From positions 1 through 64,000 of the forward strand of contig NZ_JAJUXI010000001.1 of assembly GCF_021390515.1 (NCBI RefSeq): DNA of 64,000 nucleotides, read 5' to 3'. The notes under the pieces were generated by a model. The model had not been told where the DNA came from. It did not search any database and saw nothing but the letters and a program-made list of their open reading frames with translations. This stretch comes from Dyadobacter sp. CY326 (GTDB lineage: Bacteria > Bacteroidota > Bacteroidia > Cytophagales > Spirosomataceae). Made by a program: the position numbers and the translations under genes. Below, piece after piece: positions 26,943 to 35,471 of the stretch (positions are counted from its first letter, which is position 1; the number at the start of each line of letters is the position of its first letter).

Positions 26943-29762
26943 ATGATCAACAGCCATTTCAAGCAGCAACTCGCCCACACGTTACGCAGATTTCTGGATC
27001 GCGAGCCGCAACGAGCGGAGCACATGAGCCTCTTAGGAGAACAGCGTTTCCTCGAAATTGACAGTCCGGAAAGAGTTTCGAAGTTCTTGACCATGCGCGG
27101 ACTCGACGTCACCGGCTTACCGGAAGTTTCCAGGTCGCAAATGCCCTTCCCCGCATTGAAGGGAACATTGCCAACAACGGATAAAGTGCTGGTTAAAAGC
27201 CTCGAAAGAATTCTGGGCACCAATGATCTTGTTGACATATCCTTTTTATCAAAAGCCATTTATTTTTCCAAAACCGTTGGCAGAATCTGGATCCAGAATG
27301 CCTCGGGAAATTTGCTTGGTTACGGCACCGGCTTCATGATTTCGCCTTCATTGATGCTGACAAATAATCACGTGTTGCCAGAACGAGCCACCGCTGCATT
27401 GGCACGGCTGGAAATGAATTACGAGTTCAATGTTGATCAGGTTTTACAGCCAACCGACATTTTTTCGCTTGATCCGAGCACGTTTTTCTTTACGGATGAA
27501 ACATTGGATTACACCATTGTGTCCGTACGCGCACTTAGCACCAACGGTCGTCCGTTGTCGGCATATGGGTTCAATTCGTTGATCAGGGAAGAGGGAAAAA
27601 CCATTATTTCGCAATGGCTCAATGTGATCGAACATCCCAATGGCATGCCGAAGCAGATCGGGCTCCGTGAAAATCAGCTTATTGATGTTTTGGACCATTT
27701 CCTTCATTATCAAACAGATACAGCACCGGGATCTTCGGGCTCGCCGGTTTATAATGAGCGCTGGGAAGTTGTGGGATTGCATCATTCAGGTGTTTATGAG
27801 CAAGATGAAAACGGGAACATCGTTTCCGTGAATGGCGGAATCTGGACCAGTTCCATGGGCGAAGATCAAATCAAATGGATCATGAATGAGGGCGTTCGGA
27901 TCAGTTCTATTCTGAGCCACATGGACGCGCGGACATTAAATGCGCAAGAAGGCAGGCTGTTCGCCGAATTGTTTACAGCCAAGCCAAATCCGGCTTCAAA
28001 TAGCGATAGTTCGCTTATGGTTCATTCCAATGGCGCCGTAGTCAATGCTGAAAACGGCGTGTCGATCAACATTCCGTTTACACTCACCGTCAATGTAGGA
28101 ACGCCAGCGATTTTGAATGCTGCAACGTCCGGCGGAAGTGACTCTCTTGTCCTGAAACCGAATGATACGGCCAGCGAGTCTGCCATTTTGGAAAAAGCCA
28201 GACAGGCGTTTTTGTCTCGCGGAGATGTCGCCGGATTGCGGATGGGTTACGTTTTTGAAAATGGCTGGATAACGAAAAAACGGGCAATCGTAGTGACTGT
28301 TTTCAAACGAAAAACGATCAGCCAGCTCGCAAAAGAAGGCTTCTCCCCGCTTCCAAAGACTTTTCTGGATTATCCCGTTGAAGTTTCAGGTCCTACGATT
28401 GCGGACCTCATTGGGTTTGACGCTGGCATCAAAAGTCTGGAAACAATGCTAAGTCCGGCGGACGCAATTGCATTGGAAAGCCGCTATTTTCCGCCGGCAA
28501 ATGGTGATTTGAAAAAAATCACTGCCCCGATGAAAGTGAACGCCAATGTGAGTCCCGAAGCTGGCTGGAACAATTTGCGACCATTTTTGGAAGCCACGAA
28601 TAAATCCCTGACCGTTGGAATGTATGATTTCGGAGCCACGCACATTCAGGCTGCCGTGGAAGTTGCCGCGGCGAAGCCAACTTTCAAGCAAATGACAATG
28701 GCCATTCAGGTTGGATCAAATGCTGGCGAAGGCACCAAAAAAGACGATCTCGAAGATAAGGAAATGGTGGATGAGCTAAGCGATGCATTGGACGGAAAAC
28801 TCAAAAATGCTTGGGTGCGGATCGGCAGCAAGAACGGCTGGGTTCCCACGAGTTACCACATTAAAGTTGCCGTTCGCGACAGCAAAAGCGTTTCGGTTTC
28901 AAGCGGAAGCTGGCAGTCATCCAATCAGCCTGATGTGCGTAAAATTGAAAATCCCACGCAAGAATTTCTCCTCAAAAACTATAACCGTGACTGGCACGTG
29001 TTGCTTGAAAACAAGGCGATTGCGAAGGAATTTGAAAAATACATTTTGCATGATTACGAAAACAACAAAACGACGCAACTTGCGACCGTCAATGAGTTTT
29101 TCCAAGAAGACATTTACTTTCTGATCCCGGCTCAAAATCTGGCACAAGAGCTTGCGGCACAGTTTCAAAGCTTCGATCCGTTTGTCGCTGAGCGGAATTT
29201 TACGGTCACGCCGCTTTTGTCGCCCGATAATTATTTTGAGGAAACACTGGCATTGATCAAGAGCGCACAACGTGAATTATTCATTCAAAATCAGACATTC
29301 AATGCGCCGAAAGAAGGTCATGATAAGCTTGCGGAACTGATTGAAGCCGTGCTTGAAAAACAGCATCAAGGCCTGGACGTCAGGATTATTTTTAGAAACT
29401 TTATTCCCGCCGCAGCCCGTGAAAATCTGGAAGCATTGGTCGATATGGGTTTTGATCCGATGCGCATCAAAGTGCACGACAAATGTCATACAAAAGGCAT
29501 CATTGTAGACAACGAAAAAGTGCTGATAGGAAGTCAGAATTGGTCAAATGATGGCGTTTCCGTTAACCGTGACGCCAGTTTACTTTTTGAAGACGCCGAA
29601 TTAGCGAATTACTTCCGAACCATTTTCCTCCATGACTGGGAAAACCTCGCCAGTCACAACATCGGCCGCGAAAACCAAACCCTGGAAGTCACCACAAAAG
29701 AAGCAGCCGTGCCCGCGGGAATGATTAAAGTAGGCTGGTCGGATGTTTTGGAGTTGCTTTGA
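26943..29762 (+). CDS. trypsin-like protease fused to tandem phospholipase-D-type HKD domains
   Basis: 939 residues, no signal peptide, so probably cytoplasmic. Order: N-terminal helical region (1-95, with LERILGTNDLVDISFLSKAI like the leader of effector-type serine proteases); chymotrypsin/V8-like protease (about 100-320) with H143 (TNNHVLP), D189 (DYTIVSV) and S265 (GSSGSP); a beta domain (about 385-490, GWITKKRAIVVTVFKRK); first PLD-like domain (about 530-690) with HIKVAVRD (H639); second (about 745-915) with HTKGIIVD (H849) followed by GSQNWS. Both HKD motifs are present, so nuclease or phospholipase activity is plausible. Such multi-effector fusions are typical of conflict systems, but no other defence gene is adjacent. 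Confidence 0.82.
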   Translation: MINSHFKQQLAHTLRRFLDREPQRAEHMSLLGEQRFLEIDSPERVSKFLTMRGLDVTGLPEVSRSQMPFPALKGTLPTTDKVLVKSLERILGTNDLVDISFLSKAIYFSKTVGRIWIQNASGNLLGYGTGFMISPSLMLTNNHVLPERATAALARLEMNYEFNVDQVLQPTDIFSLDPSTFFFTDETLDYTIVSVRALSTNGRPLSAYGFNSLIREEGKTIISQWLNVIEHPNGMPKQIGLRENQLIDVLDHFLHYQTDTAPGSSGSPVYNERWEVVGLHHSGVYEQDENGNIVSVNGGIWTSSMGEDQIKWIMNEGVRISSILSHMDARTLNAQEGRLFAELFTAKPNPASNSDSSLMVHSNGAVVNAENGVSINIPFTLTVNVGTPAILNAATSGGSDSLVLKPNDTASESAILEKARQAFLSRGDVAGLRMGYVFENGWITKKRAIVVTVFKRKTISQLAKEGFSPLPKTFLDYPVEVSGPTIADLIGFDAGIKSLETMLSPADAIALESRYFPPANGDLKKITAPMKVNANVSPEAGWNNLRPFLEATNKSLTVGMYDFGATHIQAAVEVAAAKPTFKQMTMAIQVGSNAGEGTKKDDLEDKEMVDELSDALDGKLKNAWVRIGSKNGWVPTSYHIKVAVRDSKSVSVSSGSWQSSNQPDVRKIENPTQEFLLKNYNRDWHVLLENKAIAKEFEKYILHDYENNKTTQLATVNEFFQEDIYFLIPAQNLAQELAAQFQSFDPFVAERNFTVTPLLSPDNYFEETLALIKSAQRELFIQNQTFNAPKEGHDKLAELIEAVLEKQHQGLDVRIIFRNFIPAAARENLEALVDMGFDPMRIKVHDKCHTKGIIVDNEKVLIGSQNWSNDGVSVNRDASLLFEDAELANYFRTIFLHDWENLASHNIGRENQTLEVTTKEAAVPAGMIKVGWSDVLELL

Positions 29763-29827
29763 GGTTGAACGAAGACTTGCTTGTGGCCAATCAAGTGCTA
29801 TTGAAATTCGTCTTTTTTGTTCAAGAC

Positions 29828-30235
29828 TTAGTCCAATATCGTAATTTTCAAATTTGTATTGTTTTGAAGGAATCTGAAATCACGATGGTTGAATGTATAT
29901 AATTCATCGCAGTGAGCCTCCGCAATTGCAGTGTGAAGACAGTCATTGATATTTTGATAGCCAATAATTTCCGCCAGATAGCTTGCTCGTTTAAATGACC
30001 TAGCGTCATAACCGGCGGGGTCAGATTTCAAAAAAACGTCTAACTTCTCAGTTATGATGTTATTATTGACCTTTAGTTTCGCCAGTACAAATGAAACTTC
30101 TTGCAGGGATAAAAGTGATATGAAAAATCGCTGATCCCTCGATGCTTTTTGGTATAAACTTGTCGCAAGTTCATGCTTAGCCAAGTCCTGAACAACCAAA
30201 TAATTAATTAGAACATCAGAATCAAAGTAAATCAT
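29828..30235 (-). CDS. PIN-domain toxin (VapC-like)
   Basis: 135 residues. Opens MIYFDSDVLINYL with the first PIN acidic residue, then LSLQEVSFVL and NINDCLHTAIAEAH (later Asp) and FNHRDFRFL at the C-terminus, giving the four-acid metal site of PIN ribonucleases. Would cut RNA when free of its antitoxin. Its start overlaps the upstream antitoxin stop by 4 bases. Confidence 0.82.
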   Translation of the reverse strand: MIYFDSDVLINYLVVQDLAKHELATSLYQKASRDQRFFISLLSLQEVSFVLAKLKVNNNIITEKLDVFLKSDPAGYDARSFKRASYLAEIIGYQNINDCLHTAIAEAHCDELYTFNHRDFRFLQNNTNLKITILD

Positions 30236-30468
30236 AGATTGACTTCATTAGCCAAACTAGAAAGGTCGATATCATTATCCACGCGGATTGGAGGATATTT
30301 CTTCTGCAATGCTTCGGATTTAAGAAATAGCTCGAATTGATCCTGATTGGCAGGCTTCTCCAACTGAACTGTTAGCGTTACAGGATCATTTTCCCGAAAC
30401 AATTTCTTAATGGATTCAAGCAGATTGACGTTAATATCGCCTGCTTTTATATGATAAGTTGTTTGCAT
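30232..30468 (-). CDS. antitoxin partner of the PIN toxin
   Basis: 78 residues. N-terminal strand-like TTYHIKAGDINVNLLESIKKLF and an acidic C-terminus with PPIRVDNDIDLSSLANEVN, i.e. a putative DNA-binding head plus a toxin-wrapping tail. No signal peptide. The four-base overlap and gene order (antitoxin first) are those of a type II module. Family name not certain. Confidence 0.72.
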   Translation of the reverse strand: MQTTYHIKAGDINVNLLESIKKLFRENDPVTLTVQLEKPANQDQFELFLKSEALQKKYPPIRVDNDIDLSSLANEVNL

Positions 30469-30522
30469 AGGTGCGTCTAGTTTTGTCCAAATTAAACAAA
30501 CTTTTTTAAATAAAGTTTAACT

Positions 30523-31209
30523 CTATAACCCCTCAATATATTTCCGCCCGCCGAGATAACGCATTTGCCTTACGATTTGGCTGGTGCGTTTGTTGACGTA
30601 AGCTGACGGATTTTTGATGGAGAAACGGACGGGATTGGGCAGAACGGCTGCGATGCGGGCGGATTCATAACGCGTGAGCGATTTTGCCGGTTTTTTGTAA
30701 TAACGCAATGACGCTGCTTCGACTCCAAAAGTCATTTTCCCCATCTCAGCGACATTGAGATAAACTTCCAGAATGCGCTCTTTATCCCAAATCAACTCAA
30801 TCAAAACAGTGAAATAGGCTTCCAGTCCTTTGCGGACAAAGCTTCGGCCGTGCCATAAAAATACATTTTTGGCCACTTGTTGTGAGATTGTGCTCGCTCC
30901 CCGGGCGCGTTTCCGCTTTTCTGTCACCGCATTGTAAATCTGGTCAAAATCGAAGCCCCAGTGTTTTGGGAAATTCTGATCCTCGGATGCCACAACGGCC
31001 AGCGCAACTTCTTTCGAAATGTTCTCATACGGCTCCCAATCGTGGTGAATTTCAGTGTCCTCGTCGTCCCTGAAAGCTTCAATTTTTCTTGAAAGCATAT
31101 AAGGCGTTACCCAAACGGGTAAGAACTTCAAAACCAGCACCCAAACGATTGAAATGACAAAAAAAACAATGAGAAATCTAAGCGCAATGAATTGCAAACG
31201 GCGGAGCAT
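30523..31209 (-). CDS. mtgA: monofunctional peptidoglycan glycosyltransferase
   Basis: 228 residues. One N-terminal TM segment (about 10-30) and a GT51 domain: catalytic Glu in ASEDQNFPKHWGFD, GASTISQQVAKN, RKGLEAYFTVLIE and ERILEVYLNVAEMG. No transpeptidase domain, so it is the MtgA type that polymerises lipid II at the inner membrane. Single gene. Confidence 0.95.
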   Translation of the reverse strand: MLRRLQFIALRFLIVFFVISIVWVLVLKFLPVWVTPYMLSRKIEAFRDDEDTEIHHDWEPYENISKEVALAVVASEDQNFPKHWGFDFDQIYNAVTEKRKRARGASTISQQVAKNVFLWHGRSFVRKGLEAYFTVLIELIWDKERILEVYLNVAEMGKMTFGVEAASLRYYKKPAKSLTRYESARIAAVLPNPVRFSIKNPSAYVNKRTSQIVRQMRYLGGRKYIEGL

Positions 31210-31342
31210 AAAACTTTTTTACTTCAAAAATCGAGACCAACAAACCAAATCAGCGTACAAAGAACAGAAACTAATCAGGTTTAGACAAAGAAAATAATGC
31301 GCACAACATCAAATATTTCGGCACACGCTTATTCCCAATGCT

Positions 31343-32671
31343 ATGAATGAAGATATTCTGAGTTTTATATGGCGTTTCCAATATTTCGCCTCAAACAACC
31401 TCAAAACGGACGAAGGCTTGCCGCTCACCATCTTGCGAACGGGCCACAGAAATGGCAACTCTGGACCCGATTTTTCGGAAGCAAGGGTCGTTATTGATAA
31501 TGTGCAATGGATCGGCAATGTCGAAATCCATGTTAAGTCCTCCGATTGGAGCTTGCACAATCATGAAAAAGATGCGGCTTATGAAACAGTTGTGCTGCAT
31601 GTTGTGTGGGAAAATGACCGGCCGGTTGTCAGGCGAGACGGCACATTGCTGCCAACATTAACATTGAAAGATATTGTGACGACTTCCGTTTTGGAGCGCT
31701 ATCGCCATTTGCAGGATGAAACTGAAACCATCCCTTGTGCAGCCCTATTTGCACAGGTTCCAGACATTCAAAAGTTCAATATGCTCGATCGCGTGCTGCT
31801 TGAAAGGCTTGATAAAAAAGCCGCACAAGTCATGCAATTGTTTGAAAATAATAACAGTGATTGGGAAGAAACCGCTTATCAATGGTTGGGCAAACATTTC
31901 GGTTTTAAACAAAACGATGCGGCATTCATTCGCCTGACCGGCATTGTAACGTGGAAAATCGTTCGAAGGCACAGGGGGAAATTGTTGCAGACCGAGGCAT
32001 TGCTCTTCGGATGCGCGGGGCTGATTCCGAAAATTTCAGACCAAGATTACGTGAATCAACTACGCATTGAATTTCAATTTCTGAAAGCAAAATATGCTTT
32101 GAAAGAGCAACTTATGAGCGGTCATGAATGGAAAAATCTGCGTATGCGACCGGCTGGTTTCCCAACCGTCCGGCTCGCTCAATTCGCTGCAATATTGAGC
32201 AGGACGACAAGCTTGTTTTCGGAAATCATCTCGGCCTCCAACTTTGCAGATTTACAAGCTTTATTCCATGCAGAACAGTCAGAATATTGGCAAGCGCATT
32301 ATTTGTTTGGTAAAAAATCAAAATCAAAGGTCCCATTCTTAGGCAAAGATGCTTCAAACCTGCTCATTATCAATGCTGCCGTGCCACTGCTAGTCGCCTA
32401 CGCCAGGCATCGTCAGCAGTCTGAATTGCTTGACAAGGCCATTTCCTGGTTGTCAGAAATTAACGCGGAAAACAATCGGATCATGAGAGAATGGGGAACT
32501 TTGGGAATGAAAGTAAAAACAGCCGCTGATTCACAGTCGCTTATAGAGTGGTATAACAATTACTGTACATTCCGGAAGTGCCTGGAATGTACAGTCGGAG
32601 CCGCTCTGGTCCGCGCTCCTTCAGCCCTTAACGAGATTGACGCCGGTAAGCAGGAAAACGGTCCCGACTAA
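31343..32671 (+). CDS. DUF2851-family protein
   Basis: 442 residues, cytoplasmic, one domain. The opening MNEDILSFIWRFQYF, then GPDFSEARVVIDNVQWIGNVEIHVKSSDW and VVLHVVWENDRPV are the conserved front of the Bacteroidota DUF2851 family; the C-terminal CTFRKCLECTVGAALV has paired Cys. Function unknown in the family; the acidic residues in the front strand region have the look of a restriction-endonuclease-like (PD-D/ExK) core, which is only an inference. Its last 51 bases overlap the convergent gene at 32621. Confidence 0.82.
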   Translation: MNEDILSFIWRFQYFASNNLKTDEGLPLTILRTGHRNGNSGPDFSEARVVIDNVQWIGNVEIHVKSSDWSLHNHEKDAAYETVVLHVVWENDRPVVRRDGTLLPTLTLKDIVTTSVLERYRHLQDETETIPCAALFAQVPDIQKFNMLDRVLLERLDKKAAQVMQLFENNNSDWEETAYQWLGKHFGFKQNDAAFIRLTGIVTWKIVRRHRGKLLQTEALLFGCAGLIPKISDQDYVNQLRIEFQFLKAKYALKEQLMSGHEWKNLRMRPAGFPTVRLAQFAAILSRTTSLFSEIISASNFADLQALFHAEQSEYWQAHYLFGKKSKSKVPFLGKDASNLLIINAAVPLLVAYARHRQQSELLDKAISWLSEINAENNRIMREWGTLGMKVKTAADSQSLIEWYNNYCTFRKCLECTVGAALVRAPSALNEIDAGKQENGPD

Positions 32672-32821
32672 AAACGGAACGACCGACTCCCATTTGGTAA
32701 CCGTAAGTCCTAAAACGGGCTTGTCAGACAAAAATGCAACACACGCAAATAACAGGACAGAAATGCCTAAGATGGTCAAAAGTGCGCCGAAAAAGCGTTT
32801 GAACTGGGTATTGTTTTCCAT
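32621..32821 (-). CDS. small two-TM membrane protein
   Basis: 66 residues: charged N-terminus (MENNTQFKRF), two membrane helices (GALLTILGISVLLFACVAFL and VVPFLVGTVFLLTGVNLV) and a short basic end. The hydrophobic pattern and ATG start make it a real gene even though its 3' 51 bases are antisense to the end of the DUF2851 gene. Starts 22 bases downstream of the cca stop on the same strand, so may be cotranscribed with cca. Confidence 0.72.
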   Translation of the reverse strand: MENNTQFKRFFGALLTILGISVLLFACVAFLSDKPVLGLTVTKWESVVPFLVGTVFLLTGVNLVKG

Positions 32822-32842
32822 TTAAAAAATATGAGGGACAAA

Positions 32843-34261
32843 TTATGATTGTAAAGTTAAGCCCATTTTTTCGCCCTCATTCACCATGTAAGCGAATGCA
32901 GGCTCAAACTCATTGGGAATAATTCCTTCCAAAATGGCTTCCCGGACCATTTCTTTAATGATGCCGACTTCTTTGCAAGGTTTCAAGCCAAAAGCTTCCA
33001 TAATCATCTCACCGGTGATCACAGGTTGAAAGTTGCGCAATTTGTCGCGTTCTTCAAGATCCTTCAACTTTTGTTCCACCAGATCAAAATTGTGCAGAAA
33101 GCGCTTCACTTTATCCGGATTTTTGGAAGTAATGTCCGCACGACAAAGCTTCATTAACGCTTCAATGTCCTCGCCGGCTTCGACCAGCAAACGCCGCATT
33201 GCAGAATCCGTGATTTCTTCTTTAGACAAAACAATGGGACGCAAATGCAGCCGAACGAGCTTTTTGACAAACCGCATTTTCTCATTAAGCGGCAATTTCA
33301 TCCGTCGGAAAATTACCGGAACCATCCGCGCGCCCACTTCTTCGTGATTATGGAACGACCAGCCGACGCGCTTATCGAATTTCTTGGTGGCAGGCTTCGC
33401 AATGTCGTGCAAAATGGCCGACCAGCGCAGCCAGAGGTCATTGGTGTGTTGAGACACATTGTCCAAAACCTGCAAAGTGTGGTAAAAGTTATCCTTATGG
33501 CCCTTCCCGTCAATCGTTTCCACACCAAGCAATTCGATCATTTCGGGAAAAATAATTTGCAAAATGCCCGCGTGATAGAGCAACTTGAAACCGTAAGAAG
33601 GCGTCGGGGAAAGAATTATTTTATTCAACTCATCCGAAATCCGCTCCATGGAAACGATTTCAATGCGGTCTTTCATTTTAACGATCGCGTCGAATGTATC
33701 CGGCTCAATGTCAAAATTAAGTTGGCTTGCAAAGCGGATCGCACGCATCATGCGCAACGGATCATCGGAAAATGTAATCTCGGGTTCGAGCGGCGTGCGA
33801 ATGATCTTCTTTTTCAGGTCGCGGATGCCGTCAAATGGGTCAACAAGCTCACCGAATGCAGTTTTGTTGAGACTAATGCCCATTGCATTGATTGTAAAAT
33901 CTCGCCTGTTTTGATCGTCGCTTAGCGTCCCGTCCTCCACGGCTGGCTTCCTCGAATCTGCCCGATAAGATTCTTTCCGGGCGCCTACAAATTCAATTTC
34001 GAGATCTCCTTGTTTAATTTGAGCCGTCCCGAATGTCTTATAAATGCTGACAAAAACATCCGGTCCCAGCTGCCCGGCAACCATTTCCGCGAGCTCAATG
34101 CCGCTGCCAATGGAAACGATGTCAATGTCCTTACTATTCCGTTTGAGTATCAGGTCCCTTACAAATCCGCCGATCACATACGCCTCCACACCCAGCTCCG
34201 CCGCAGCCTTCGCCACAATTTCGAGTATCGGATACTGGATTAACTGCTCTTTAAAATTCAT
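32843..34261 (-). CDS. cca: tRNA nucleotidyltransferase with HD domain
   Basis: 472 residues. Class II poly(A)/CCA polymerase head: GGFVRDLILKRNSKDIDIV with the DxD metal site, RRDFTINAM and GFRLL-like neck, followed by an HD phosphohydrolase domain (HDIAKPATKK). Adds or repairs the 3' CCA of tRNA. The first 29 codons plus 16 upstream bases are duplicated at 34974-35074 on the far side of a toxin-antitoxin pair; this copy is the one joined to the complete gene. Confidence 0.94.
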   Translation of the reverse strand: MNFKEQLIQYPILEIVAKAAAELGVEAYVIGGFVRDLILKRNSKDIDIVSIGSGIELAEMVAGQLGPDVFVSIYKTFGTAQIKQGDLEIEFVGARKESYRADSRKPAVEDGTLSDDQNRRDFTINAMGISLNKTAFGELVDPFDGIRDLKKKIIRTPLEPEITFSDDPLRMMRAIRFASQLNFDIEPDTFDAIVKMKDRIEIVSMERISDELNKIILSPTPSYGFKLLYHAGILQIIFPEMIELLGVETIDGKGHKDNFYHTLQVLDNVSQHTNDLWLRWSAILHDIAKPATKKFDKRVGWSFHNHEEVGARMVPVIFRRMKLPLNEKMRFVKKLVRLHLRPIVLSKEEITDSAMRRLLVEAGEDIEALMKLCRADITSKNPDKVKRFLHNFDLVEQKLKDLEERDKLRNFQPVITGEMIMEAFGLKPCKEVGIIKEMVREAILEGIIPNEFEPAFAYMVNEGEKMGLTLQS

Positions 34262-34277
34262 GCGGCAAAGGTAAAGA
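34177..34277. repeat. 101-bp direct repeat, copy 1 (5' end of functional cca)
   Basis: Identical at 99 of 101 positions with 34974-35074, in the same orientation. Covers codons 1-28/29 of cca and 16 bases upstream. The two differences fall in the third positions of a Gln and a Val codon, so both are synonymous. The pair flanks a 696-base segment holding the TumA/TumE-like genes, like the attachment ends of an integrated cassette. Confidence 0.95.
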
Positions 34278-34353
34278 ACTTAACTAATCTGTGATAAAAC
34301 TTGTTTAACCTTTCGGAATATTTAAATTTGTTAACATCGGCTTCAAAAATATT

Positions 34354-34623
34354 ATGCTTACGCTGACTAAAAAACAAATCGGCAACTGGGTTTTGTTAGA
34401 TTACTTAGCCCAAAAACAGCAGTTTCAAGAAAAAATCACTTTTCTTGAAAATAAATATAATTCCGGTTTAGAAGCATTTGAAATTGAGATTGAAAACGCT
34501 GACTCAGAAGATTTTAAAGCGTGGGAAGATCTCATAGAATGGAAAGCTTATACTCAGTTCCTATCAGAAATTGATTCAAAAATAGCTGATATCAGGAATG
34601 GAGATTTTCAAATGGCTGGATGA
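34354..34623 (+). CDS. TumA-like antitoxin candidate
   Basis: 89 residues, strongly helical and acidic: LTKKQIGNWVLLDYLAQKQQFQEKITFLENKY, then EAFEIEIENADSEDFKAWEDLIEWKAY. No DNA-binding helix-turn-helix is obvious. Overlaps the toxin gene by 26 bases and precedes it, which suits translational coupling. Assigned by position as the partner of the TumE-like protein; sequence alone would not name it. Confidence 0.65.
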   Translation: MLTLTKKQIGNWVLLDYLAQKQQFQEKITFLENKYNSGLEAFEIEIENADSEDFKAWEDLIEWKAYTQFLSEIDSKIADIRNGDFQMAG

Positions 34624-34945
34624 CAAAAGCCTTGTTGCGGCTTATACAATCAATGACTTTCGAGAGCTTTCAGAAAGCTATTATTTAAATCTGGAAATCA
34701 GGTTTAAGGATGACAGCATACTGTATGTCAAAGAATTTATAGAGCCAACGCGCCGAAAATATGCCTTTCATTGGCAGAAGAAAACCGGAGAATTAATTGT
34801 CCGCTGGGACAATGCACCGCACTTTCCTCAACTATCCACATTTCCTCACCACAAACATTTCGGCAACGGTTCCGTCGAAGAAAGCACTGATATTTCAATT
34901 GAAGATGTTCTCATGTACATTCAAAAAGCTTTAAAAACTTACTAA
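34598..34945 (+). CDS. TumE-like toxin (DUF6516 type)
   Basis: 115 residues. Shows the family core: a strand region with LYVKEFIEPTRRKYAFHWQ, then LIVRWDNAPHFPQL, FPHHKHF and a C-terminal SIEDVLMYIQKAL helix. The RWDNAPH and PHHKH blocks are the hallmark of TumE/DUF6516 toxins, which are paired with a small upstream antitoxin as here. Sits inside a 696-base cassette bounded by cca-derived repeats. Biochemical activity is not evident from sequence. Confidence 0.78.
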   Translation: MEIFKWLDDKSLVAAYTINDFRELSESYYLNLEIRFKDDSILYVKEFIEPTRRKYAFHWQKKTGELIVRWDNAPHFPQLSTFPHHKHFGNGSVEESTDISIEDVLMYIQKALKTY

Positions 34946-34965
34946 AACCGCTGCCACCAAACCGA

Positions 34966-35058
34966 TCAATAAACATACGCCTCGACACCCAGCTCCGCCG
35001 CAGCCTTCGCCACAATTTCGAGTATCGGATACTGGATTAATTGCTCTTTAAAATTCAT
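34966..35058 (-). pseudogene. cca: cca 5' fragment (30 codons)
   Basis: Minus-strand remnant that starts with the cca ATG and reproduces its first 29 residues, then meets TGA at 34966-34968 after a short insertion. It has no catalytic residues (the GGFVRD motif is lost) and is the leftover half of the 101-bp repeat. No function expected. Confidence 0.92.
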
Positions 35059-35074
35059 GCGGCAAAGGTAAAGA
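34974..35074. repeat. 101-bp direct repeat, copy 2 (cca remnant)
   Basis: Second copy of the repeat at 34177-34277, 99/101 identical, same orientation, 697 bases away from copy 1's end. It lies between the TumE-like toxin and higA and is not attached to any complete gene. Confidence 0.95.
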
Positions 35075-35105
35075 TTTCTTGTTCTGCCTGACTTGGAGAA
35101 TAAAA

Positions 35106-35468
35106 TTATCGGGTGAGCTGATAGTCGCCAATGAGGCTGTTGGCTGATAAATGTAGTCGCGATGCCAGATTGCGGATCATTTCTACGCTTAACTTCCTCT
35201 TTTTATTTAAAATTTCAGAAACCCTGCTTTTCCCTCCGATCGCATCGATAAGATCCACTTGTTTTAATTGCATTTCTTCCATCCGAATTTTGATTGCTTC
35301 AATGGGATCGGGCGCTTCGATCGGATAATGTCTGTGCTCGTATTCATCAATGAGCAGCGCTAACACATCCGCCTCGTCGCTTTCGGGCGAACCTGCTTGC
35401 GCGTCAAAAAGGATTTCCATGCGATCGAGCGCCGCCTGATAATCTTCTGTTGTCTTAATGAGTTTCAT
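35106..35468 (-). CDS. higA: HigA-type antitoxin / XRE regulator
   Basis: 120 residues. N-terminal LIKTTEDYQAALDRMEILF and ALLIDEYEHRHYPI are the HigA-specific part, followed by a helix-turn-helix domain (about 65-115) with MQLKQVDLIDAIGGKSRVSEILN. Would neutralise HigB and repress its own operon. Complete, but its toxin partner upstream is reduced to the last 44 residues, so it is probably an orphan. Confidence 0.88.
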   Translation of the reverse strand: MKLIKTTEDYQAALDRMEILFDAQAGSPESDEADVLALLIDEYEHRHYPIEAPDPIEAIKIRMEEMQLKQVDLIDAIGGKSRVSEILNKKRKLSVEMIRNLASRLHLSANSLIGDYQLTR

Positions 35469-35471
35469 AAA

